DNA from: CBCXVS01 sp965178525
GTDB lineage: Bacteria; Tectomicrobia; Entotheonellia; Entotheonellales; Entotheonellaceae
Reading direction: 5' to 3'
DNA: 30,352 nt
NCBI GenBank assembly: GCA_965178525.1
Contig: CBCXVS010000055.1
Span: 1 to 30,352 of the forward strand
The notes under the pieces are model-generated. The model was not told where the DNA came from. It worked only from the letters and a program-made list of their open reading frames with translations, and ran no database searches. Position 1 is the first letter of the stretch; each line of letters starts with the position of its first letter. Shown one piece after another: positions 1-5,970 of the stretch. A program made the translations under genes and the position numbers.

Positions 1-81
1 GAACAAAGGTCAATTCGTTTCAGGCTTTTGAGTTTTTATTTCAACAAGTTGTCGCCGAATTACGGGAGGAACTTCGGACTA

Positions 82-1200
82 ATGCAGATACGTCGCTCAC
101 TCCTCATCCTGACCCTGATCATGATCTTTGGTGGGCCAGCCCTAGGCGAAGAGGTGCAAGTGGATTGCACACAGCCGGAGCAAAAGCTCGCCCCGGTACT
201 GGCGTCCGCCAATCCGGGCGATACGATTCGGATTAGCGGAACCTGCAAGGAGACCGTCACCATCACCACCGACCGGTTGATGCTTGAGGGAGATGATACG
301 GCTGTGCTCGATGGCAATGGGACGAATCAGGACGTGTTGACCATTTCCGGAGCCCGAGGGGTCACGGTGAAGCAGTTGACTGTGCAACGCGGACGGACGG
401 GTTTACAGGTGACCGAGGGGGCCTATGTGAAGCTGGATGACATCACCGCTCATGAAAATACCCGCGATGGCATCAAGGTCAGTCTGCATGCCAATGCACG
501 CATCACCAAGGCCATCTCCCGCTACAATGGCGATGATGGATTTGACATCGGTGAAAACGCCACCGCCCAGCTGACCCATTGCACCGCGCAAGACAATAAA
601 GATGATGGGTTTGTGGTCTCCCGCAACGCCCAGGCCACCTTTGCCAAAGCCATCACGAGCCATGGCAATGGTGATGACGGCATCAAGCTCGTCAACCATG
701 CCAGCGGCACCTTTTGGCGAACCCGGCTGGCGCTGAGCCGAAATGGTGAAAGCGGCCTCATCGCCGTCTTGGAGTCAAGCGGTCTGTTCATCCGGGCCAA
801 GATAGTGGCGAGCCACAATGGCAAGAGTGGGATCAATCTGCGAGGCAGCGCGTCGATCGGCTTTGTGATCAGTACCCTGAAAGCTCGGGAGAATGCGGAA
901 TCCGGTCTCTTGATCGATACGAGTTCGAGTGTGACCAGCCACATGAGCACGGTTCATGTGGAGCAAAATGGCGATGGCATGACCATCGCATCAGCCGGCT
1001 CGCTCCGAACCGATGCGCAGACGAAACTGATCGCGCGGAACAATGTGCAAAGTGGGGTGGTGATCTTCTCCAACGCCGCGGCCGATTTGCAAGGGGAAGT
1101 GATCGCGGAGGGGAACCCAGCCGGCGATCAGGTGCGGAAGGTGGCGAGCAAGTCGTTGGGTGACGCCAGCACGACCGCCGCAACACCTCGCCAGCCCTGA
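82..1200 (+). CDS. Exported right-handed parallel beta-helix repeat protein
   Basis: A 372-residue protein with an N-terminal signal peptide: two Arg, a hydrophobic run of about 15 residues, then a small-residue stretch ending near GPALGEE, so it should be exported. The body (about residues 30-350) consists of roughly 22-residue repeats rich in Asn, Gly, Asp and Ala, with recurring 'NGDDGIK/F' and 'NGxSGL/I' turns. This is the pattern of pectate-lyase-like or NosD/CASH-type beta-helix folds. Such proteins bind or cut polysaccharides or act as surface scaffolds; I see no specific catalytic signature. The ATG at 82 is chosen because GGAGGA lies 11 bases upstream and because it places the signal peptide at the N-terminus; an upstream extension to position 28 has neither. 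It stands alone, with 235 bases before the next gene. Confidence 0.8.
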   Translation: MQIRRSLLILTLIMIFGGPALGEEVQVDCTQPEQKLAPVLASANPGDTIRISGTCKETVTITTDRLMLEGDDTAVLDGNGTNQDVLTISGARGVTVKQLTVQRGRTGLQVTEGAYVKLDDITAHENTRDGIKVSLHANARITKAISRYNGDDGFDIGENATAQLTHCTAQDNKDDGFVVSRNAQATFAKAITSHGNGDDGIKLVNHASGTFWRTRLALSRNGESGLIAVLESSGLFIRAKIVASHNGKSGINLRGSASIGFVISTLKARENAESGLLIDTSSSVTSHMSTVHVEQNGDGMTIASAGSLRTDAQTKLIARNNVQSGVVIFSNAAADLQGEVIAEGNPAGDQVRKVASKSLGDASTTAATPRQP

Positions 1201-1435
1201 GGCCGCGTGGCTGCGTTCGTCCCGGCGGTTGAGGGCATAGAACCATCCCCATCGCAGTGCCGGCGCGGGCGCAAGCGGCGCGCGAACATGCCGTTTGAGT
1301 TCCCATACGCCTGTCCGGCATTGACCTCGTCATCCCCATACGTTACGCTACCTGCGCTTTCGTGTCCCCAGGCTCGATTCGGCGTCCAACGCGCCAAGCG
1401 TGTTAACCTCTCAACCGCATCAGGAGGATAACCCT
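1201..1435. other. Intergenic region, no gene seen
   Basis: This stretch between the beta-helix gene and the ABM gene holds no convincing reading frame on either strand. The only strong signal is the AGGAGG ribosome-binding site at 1422-1427 for the downstream gene. Confidence 0.5.
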
Positions 1436-1753
1436 ATGTACGTCATCATCGCGACCATCCAGATTCAGGCGGATCATAAGGACGCGTTTATCGAGGCCGT
1501 GGTCGAGGATGCCCGCAGCTCCGTGAACAACGAACCCGGCTGCCTGCGGTTTGATGTCATTCAGGACGCCAATGATCCCAACCGCATCTGGCTCTACGAG
1601 GTGTACCGGGATGAGGCCGCGTTCCAGGCCCATCTGCAAGCCCCACACCTCTTAAAGTTTCGGGAAACCACACAGGACTGGCGGGTTGAGGGGCCCCAGG
1701 GAGCGGGCAGAGGGAGTGCCAACATTTGGCCCCCGGATGCCGACTGGACGTAA
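1436..1753 (+). CDS. Antibiotic biosynthesis monooxygenase (ABM/YgiN-like) domain protein
   Basis: A 105-residue protein that is essentially one ABM domain, the dimeric ferredoxin-like alpha/beta barrel found in quinol monooxygenase YgiN, LsrG and small haem- or cofactor-free monooxygenases. Recognisable blocks are the first strand MYVIIATIQIQ, the 'NEPGCLRFDV' turn (about residues 35-44), the 'WLYEVYRDEAAFQAHLQAPH' helix region and the terminal strand. The AGGAGG at 1422-1427 sits 8 bases before the ATG, which fixes the start. The HpaI-type aldolase begins 55 bases downstream on the same strand with its own strong ribosome-binding site, so the two are probably co-transcribed. The substrate cannot be told: ABM proteins act on quinols, autoinducer phosphate or aromatic intermediates. 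An operon with an aldolase suggests a catabolic role (inference). Confidence 0.85.
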   Translation: MYVIIATIQIQADHKDAFIEAVVEDARSSVNNEPGCLRFDVIQDANDPNRIWLYEVYRDEAAFQAHLQAPHLLKFRETTQDWRVEGPQGAGRGSANIWPPDADWT

Positions 1754-1808
1754 CCGCACGCGACGACGCATCCATGCATCACGGGTTCACGCATCAAGGA
1801 GGTGCCAT

Positions 1809-2567
1809 ATGCCAGGAACGAAAGAAAATAAGGTCAAAAAGAAGCTGCGCGAGGGAAAAGTTGCGACCATACTCGGGGGGCTTAACAACCCGGAGATCAT
1901 CGACTACATGGGCCAGTTCGGCTTCGACGGAGCGTGGATCGAGACCGAGCATGGCACCATCACCTGGGACCAAGTGGCGCATATGTCGCGGGCCTGCGAC
2001 TTGTGGGACATGACCTCGGTGTGCCGCGTCAATAACAACGAGCCCTGGCTCATTACCCGCACCCTGGATGTGGGGGCGACCGGTATTGTGGTGCCTCATG
2101 TCAGCACCAAAGCCGAAGCGGAACAGGCGGCTAAATCCGCCAAGTATGGACCTATGGGCTACCGAGGCATGGCCTCGGGCCGCCAGTCCTACGGCGTCTC
2201 CGACTACTACCGCAAGGCCAATGAGGAGACCCTGGTAGTCGTCCTCATTGAGGAGATGAAAGCGGTTAACAATCTGCAAGACATCTTGACGGTCGATCAT
2301 ATCGACGTGTTTTTCGTCGCCCCCTCTGATCTGGCCCAGACCATGGGACATACGGGAGAGCCGACGCACCCGGAGGTGTTAACCGTGGTGGACCGGTGTG
2401 TGGCGCAAATTGTGGCCGCCGGTAAAGTGCCGGGCCATATCGGGAATGCGGACACGGTTGAGAGTTATATCGAGAAGGGCGTGCGGTTTTTCCTGACGAG
2501 CTGGCAGCCTTGGATTGCCCGGGGGGCCAACGACTATCTCTCCAAGGTCGCGGCCAAGGGCGGCTAA
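1809..2567 (+). CDS. HpcH/HpaI-family class II aldolase (2-keto-3-deoxy acid aldolase type)
   Basis: A 252-residue protein of the HpcH/HpaI TIM-barrel family, which cleaves 4-hydroxy-2-oxo acids (for example hydroxy-oxo-heptanedioate) to pyruvate plus an aldehyde using a divalent metal. Visible landmarks are the 'AWIETEHGTITWDQ' segment with the conserved Glu-His, the Arg in 'SVCRVNNNEPW', the 'GATGIVVPHV' strand, the 'GPMGYRGMASGR' loop, the metal-ligand Glu in 'VVLIEEMKAV' and the Asp in 'VAPSDLAQTMG' (family form GPxDL). Length is normal for the family. The start is the ATG at 1809, preceded by AAGGAGGTG; the frame is open further upstream but overlaps the ABM gene. It probably forms an operon with that gene. 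The exact substrate is not determinable from sequence. Confidence 0.9.
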   Translation: MPGTKENKVKKKLREGKVATILGGLNNPEIIDYMGQFGFDGAWIETEHGTITWDQVAHMSRACDLWDMTSVCRVNNNEPWLITRTLDVGATGIVVPHVSTKAEAEQAAKSAKYGPMGYRGMASGRQSYGVSDYYRKANEETLVVVLIEEMKAVNNLQDILTVDHIDVFFVAPSDLAQTMGHTGEPTHPEVLTVVDRCVAQIVAAGKVPGHIGNADTVESYIEKGVRFFLTSWQPWIARGANDYLSKVAAKGG

Positions 2568-2597
2568 GCGCTATGCGTGTGCAAACCGGGGGCAGAC

Positions 2598-3521
2598 TCA
2601 ATGGCGATACCGCACCGGATCCCAGTCTTTGGCCAGTTCACACAGCGTGGCAAGCGTTTCCCGGTTTGCACTGCAGGCAGTGATTCCCGGCATGCGGAGC
2701 ATATCGGCGCGGTTATCCACCCAGAGATCCTGAAAGTTCGCCGGTTTTTGATTGTGCACCCAGAGCGCATCGCCACCTAAAATGCGGGCCATGTGAAGCG
2801 TCACGGGAAAGTCGTAAATATTGGGGGTATGAATCAGGGTCCCGCCGAACGTTCCGCGGGCAAATAACTCGTACGTACATCCTGGCATGTGGTCCTCCGT
2901 GTAGCCATCCAGACCCACATTCGTTACGAGCTGTGCCTTTGCCGCGTCGTCTTGTTGAAAACCTCTGACGTAAATCTTCTTCGCGTCCGGCCGCGTCTTG
3001 GGGGTGATCGGTGCGAGGGATCGCAATACCTCGGTGGCGGGTTGGTTCGGATCGTCGCCGCCGCAGACGATCCGATCACCGACGGCTTCCACCCAGGTCC
3101 CGTGCGTCCCGGATTGCGGAATGTAGACCAGTGAATAGTGTACGGTCTCGACCGAACGCAGGTTGAGCATCACGCACCAGCCGTTTCCGGTGCGATCCCG
3201 GTATTGTCGGGTGCCGTCAATGGGATCCAGGACAATGGTGTAGTCGCCTTCTGAGGCAAAGCGCTGCAGGTCGCCCGTCGATTCTTCCGCTTCCAATCGG
3301 CATTGCCGAAAGATCGGATCACTGTCGCGTAGCGCCGCCACCAGCAACTCTTGTACCGCTAAATCCGCCAAGGTGAGGGCGTCGGTCGTGGCGCTGCCGG
3401 AGATTTTATGCCCCGACACACTGATGTCAAACGGCTGCAGTTGTCGCGCCATCGCACCCGCCCAGCGGAGCACGGGCGGCATGTGATGAGAGAGGGCCTG
3501 TGTGAGGTCTTGCAGTTTCAA
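2598..3521 (-). CDS. Inositol monophosphatase-family phosphatase
   Basis: A protein of about 307 residues of the Mg-dependent, lithium-sensitive phosphatase superfamily (inositol monophosphatase, CysQ/3'-nucleotidase, fructose-1,6-bisphosphatase). The signature 'DPIDGTRQY' (metal-binding Asp-Pro-Ile-Asp-Gly-Thr) follows the Glu-Glu of 'LEAEEST'. The late conserved Asp lies in 'NIYDFPVTLHMARILGG', in place of the usual WDxAAG, so this is a divergent member and I do not assign a substrate. The likely start is the TTG at 3521, because GGGAGG lies 12 bases upstream on the minus strand; an ATG at 3545 is an alternative without a good ribosome-binding site. The gene converges on the aldolase gene, with only 30 bases between the two stop codons. 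Confidence 0.85.
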   Translation of the reverse strand: MKLQDLTQALSHHMPPVLRWAGAMARQLQPFDISVSGHKISGSATTDALTLADLAVQELLVAALRDSDPIFRQCRLEAEESTGDLQRFASEGDYTIVLDPIDGTRQYRDRTGNGWCVMLNLRSVETVHYSLVYIPQSGTHGTWVEAVGDRIVCGGDDPNQPATEVLRSLAPITPKTRPDAKKIYVRGFQQDDAAKAQLVTNVGLDGYTEDHMPGCTYELFARGTFGGTLIHTPNIYDFPVTLHMARILGGDALWVHNQKPANFQDLWVDNRADMLRMPGITACSANRETLATLCELAKDWDPVRYRH

Positions 3522-3552
3522 CGTGGTACTCCTCCCGCTCTCCACACTCTTT

Positions 3553-3594
3553 GCTATTGGCAGACGTCCCGGCTGACGTTCGCCTCCTGCGCAT
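3553..3594 (-). repeat. Imperfect direct repeat copy A (AQEANVSR-encoding)
   Basis: The 22 bases at 3573-3594 are identical to 5276-5297, and the flanking 20 bases are similar with one gap. Read on the minus strand, both copies encode AQEANVSR in an open frame; here the frame continues to DVCQ and a stop. The two copies bracket the three-gene DUF29/unknown/HEPN cassette. It may be the 3' end of a lost coding sequence. Confidence 0.7.
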
Positions 3595-3751
3595 AGAGTA
3601 GCATATCATGGCTGGCATGAACAATGGCTGCAAACCGTTTGACGGCCCACACCCCCGTCTACGACGATACTAACCTAGGGGAAGGCTACTCGTCACCTAC
3701 AAATCCAATGATAGACCCTATAGCCCTTTACTCAGGCGGCGCATGGCCGCG

Positions 3752-4183
3752 CTACGCATTGCTGCGCGCCGATCCGGCGGGCTGCTGCGGTGGGGAAGGT
3801 GAGGACGGTATAGCGTTAAGTATGGCCATCGCCCTCCTGGCTCTCCCTATTGCCTGCTGAGCCTGACGGTCGACTTGTGGCATTTCATCATCATAGTCGG
3901 CTCGGTTGCGAGCACGGCGAAGAAGGGACAACAGCCGTCCAAGGGTCTTGTGATCACGACTTGAGGCTTGCTCAAAGTGACGTTGAACATCCAGATGATC
4001 GGCCCCAGTTCCCCTGAGCTGCAAACCCTCGACAGCTATAGCGTGATTCCGGGCTGCACAAAAGACCGCATAGTAGGCCCGGCTGATGCTGGACCGGCAA
4101 CATGCTTCCTCCTGGGCAAACGTGCCACGGTTTGTCAGGAGTGCGTCAGCTAACTCCAGGTAGTCTGTCCATGGGAACGTCAC
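3752..4183 (-). CDS. HEPN-domain protein (UPF0332-like), possible toxin component
   Basis: A 143-residue mostly helical protein. The block 'SISRAYYAVFCAARNHA' (about residues 32-48) is the first signature of UPF0332/HEPN proteins. The block 'RRARNRADYDD' (about residues 88-98) matches the second HEPN signature; here Arg is followed by ADY rather than the Rx4-6H motif of active HEPN ribonucleases, so nuclease activity is uncertain. The C-terminal 15 residues are Pro/Ser/Ala-rich and look disordered. The start codon is GTG at 4183 and overlaps the stop of the upstream gene as GTGA, so translation should be coupled. HEPN proteins often pair with a small partner as toxin-antitoxin or abortive-infection modules. 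Here the partner would be the adjacent 132-residue protein (inference). Confidence 0.75.
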   Translation of the reverse strand: MTFPWTDYLELADALLTNRGTFAQEEACCRSSISRAYYAVFCAARNHAIAVEGLQLRGTGADHLDVQRHFEQASSRDHKTLGRLLSLLRRARNRADYDDEMPQVDRQAQQAIGRARRAMAILNAIPSSPSPPQQPAGSARSNA

Positions 4184-4578
4184 AGGTACTCCAAATCGAA
4201 CAGAAGCTTGTCGCCGATCTGCGCCACATGATCCAACAACCAGGCATCGGCAAAGGCATCAAGGTGGCTATCGGCTTCCTCTACAGGCAGCGACGTCTTG
4301 ATCGACACCACCAGATATGCCCAATTGGGGGCCTCGCGGTCCGCTTCGAGGGTCACCATGAAGCTCCGATTCTCGGGAAATGCCTGGCGCAGGTGCTGGA
4401 TGCCCTCATTGAGCAGTTCAAGCAGCCCCTCATGCTTTGCCAGGAACGCTGCGATCTGCTGCATCGCAGCCTCTCTCGTGGCTCGCTCTTGCTGTGCCCA
4501 TAGCCATCCGATCTCGGCCTCTACCCGGTCGAGCCACTCAGGTGACAACGCAAGTGTTCTATGCTTAGGCTTTGCCAT
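4180..4578 (-). CDS. Protein of unknown function, coupled to the HEPN gene
   Basis: I do not recognise this 132-residue family. It has an N-terminal basic 'MAKPKHRT', a helical region (about residues 12-65, containing 'WLDRVEAEIGWLWAQQERATREAA') and a beta-rich C-terminal half ('SFMVTLEADREAPNWAYLVVSI', ending 'GDKLLFDLEYL'). No membrane segment or signal peptide is seen. The start at 4578 is preferred because AGAGG lies 6-7 bases upstream; an ATG at 4620 would add 14 residues but has no clear ribosome-binding site. Its stop overlaps the HEPN start by four bases. A small protein directly before, and overlapping, a HEPN gene is the usual layout of a two-component antitoxin-toxin pair, but its role as antitoxin is inference only. 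Confidence 0.65.
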   Translation of the reverse strand: MAKPKHRTLALSPEWLDRVEAEIGWLWAQQERATREAAMQQIAAFLAKHEGLLELLNEGIQHLRQAFPENRSFMVTLEADREAPNWAYLVVSIKTSLPVEEADSHLDAFADAWLLDHVAQIGDKLLFDLEYL

Positions 4579-4637
4579 AGGATGTTCCTCTTCAGCCTTC
4601 TCGACATCCAGCATTTCCATGCGCTCGATCGCTGGCT

Positions 4638-5066
4638 CTACGCTGGCCAGAAGGTGTCATCGAGCACCTGCTCGACAGCAGACGGACAAGTCTCGGGGAA
4701 GGTGGACAACGGCAAACGCGTCTCCCGCTGAGCACTCTGGCGCGAGAGGGCATAGGCATGAGGCAGGATCGTCGGCACCTGTGACCTCAGAGTTGGGCTA
4801 TCGATCAGGAGTTCGTCGATATGGATGCGTTGCTCGCTGATGATACTCTCCCAGCTTGGCCCCTGCCGTTCCGGCTGATACTGCCATTTCAGCAGATGTA
4901 TGAGCAGGACACGCAAGCGGCTTCGTAATTCGTGACGTTGACTTCGTCCCAAGCTGTCGATTTCCTCCACGAGATTGGGCACGTCAAGCGCACCCAAGCA
5001 TCCCTCGCGCAGTAGAGTAGCTTGCTCCTGGGTCCATAGGTAAAAGTCCATCTCGTAGATAGACAT
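4638..5066 (-). CDS. DUF29-domain protein
   Basis: A 142-residue protein that matches DUF29 along its whole length. Landmarks are the N-terminal 'YEMDFYLWTQEQATLLREG', 'LDVPNLVEEIDSLGRSQRHELRSRLRVLLIHLLKWQYQPERQGPSW' in successive blocks, 'ISEQRIHIDELLIDSPTLR' and the terminal 'FPETCPSAVEQVLDDTFWP'. The function of DUF29 is unknown; it is common, often in several copies, in cyanobacteria and some proteobacteria. The ATG at 5066 is preceded by AGGAGG with 8 bases spacing and wins over an ATG at 5084. It lies 59 bases upstream of the unknown/HEPN pair on the same strand and may be transcribed with it. No catalytic residues can be proposed. Confidence 0.85.
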   Translation of the reverse strand: MSIYEMDFYLWTQEQATLLREGCLGALDVPNLVEEIDSLGRSQRHELRSRLRVLLIHLLKWQYQPERQGPSWESIISEQRIHIDELLIDSPTLRSQVPTILPHAYALSRQSAQRETRLPLSTFPETCPSAVEQVLDDTFWPA

Positions 5067-5457
5067 CCTTTTGTCCTCCTGCATCGGACTCTACCCCGTT
5101 CCTCGGCTGTTGCCAACCGTGGTGGTTACGGAAAGTCTTTTAAACGCTATCTTACCACAGCGTCGCCTGTCGGGCCTGTGCTTACCAATCAGTCGTCCGC
5201 CTCGAAATGGCTTGATTTTTTCCGGGTCCCGGTCCATCCTGCTCTCCATACCCTGTGCGATTGGCGATGTACCGACTGACGTTCGCCTCCTGCGCATCGA
5301 CCAGATCGAGACGGTTGCCTTGGATATCGTAACGTTGTATGGTTGCTCTCATCATGGAATATCGTCATGCGGTATGATTCCATTTCCAAGCGCGTTTCAG
5401 AGGATATTAGCCTTGACGGTCTGGCTGTAAGTTGCGGTGGTTAGAGGGAGGCGTTTC
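5067..5457. other. Intergenic region with repeat copy B and a degraded short reading frame
   Basis: This stretch separates the minus-strand DUF29 gene from the plus-strand lipocalin-like gene. It contains repeat copy B (5257-5297). On the minus strand a short open frame from an ATG near 5353 to a TAA near 5185 (about 56 codons) reads through AQEANVSR. It has no ribosome-binding site and I regard it as a possible gene remnant, not a gene. Nothing else is recognised. Confidence 0.4.
5257..5297 (-). repeat. Imperfect direct repeat copy B (AQEANVSR-encoding)
   Basis: The 22 bases at 5276-5297 are identical to 3573-3594. On the minus strand the shared peptide is in frame with upstream codons reading DIQGNRLDLVD and downstream codons reading YIANR. 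It forms the distal bracket of the DUF29/HEPN cassette, in the same orientation as copy A. Confidence 0.7.
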
Positions 5458-5892
5458 ATGGCATCGCCAGACGAGCACAATCTGACTTTTCTTCGTGGCT
5501 CCGGTTTTCTGCTGAGCTTAGTCGGTACGTGGGATCTCATGGCGGATGAGTCCGGTCCATGGCCATCTCAAAAAGGTTTTTTGATCTTCAAAGAGACGAA
5601 GATCATTGCAGTTATTGAACGCAATGAGCATATTCGAAGGGGAATCGAAGGGACTTATTCTGTGGCGGGTAATCGGATTATCATGACGAGGCTATTGGTT
5701 GATACCGCACCCGAACGAGGCGCGCCGGGCGATGTTGAGTTTGAGATTGATGGTGACATTCTGACGATCAAATGGATATCGACGAATCAGACGCGCCAAA
5801 CGCCCAATCATGTCGATAAATTTCGACGCCGTTCTCAACTGGCCGATGGAGCGGTCCTCCCACCCGTGGCGATCTACGAATCAGGGGGATGA
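5458..5892 (+). CDS. Lipocalin-like domain protein
   Basis: A 144-residue protein. The stretch 'LVGTWDLMADESGPWP' (about residues 22-37) is the typical first strand and G-x-W motif of lipocalin-like proteins that sense or bind small ligands. Alternating strand patterns follow ('GFLIFKETKIIAVIER', 'GTYSVAGNRIIMTRL', 'VEFEIDGDILTIKW'), as in the lipocalin-like/DUF families with a small beta barrel. No signal peptide is seen, so it is probably cytosolic. The ATG at 5458 has GAGGGAGG ending 7 bases upstream; a GTG at 5437 is less likely. It precedes the molybdopterin subunit gene by about 80 bases on the same strand, but that gene has its own ribosome-binding site. The ligand is unknown. Confidence 0.65.
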   Translation: MASPDEHNLTFLRGSGFLLSLVGTWDLMADESGPWPSQKGFLIFKETKIIAVIERNEHIRRGIEGTYSVAGNRIIMTRLLVDTAPERGAPGDVEFEIDGDILTIKWISTNQTRQTPNHVDKFRRRSQLADGAVLPPVAIYESGG

Positions 5893-5970
5893 GCCCGAAA
5901 CGCGTAAAATTCCGGATCATATTACTGGACTATGATGACCTGGCAAAACGGCCTGGGGAGGAGATTTATC

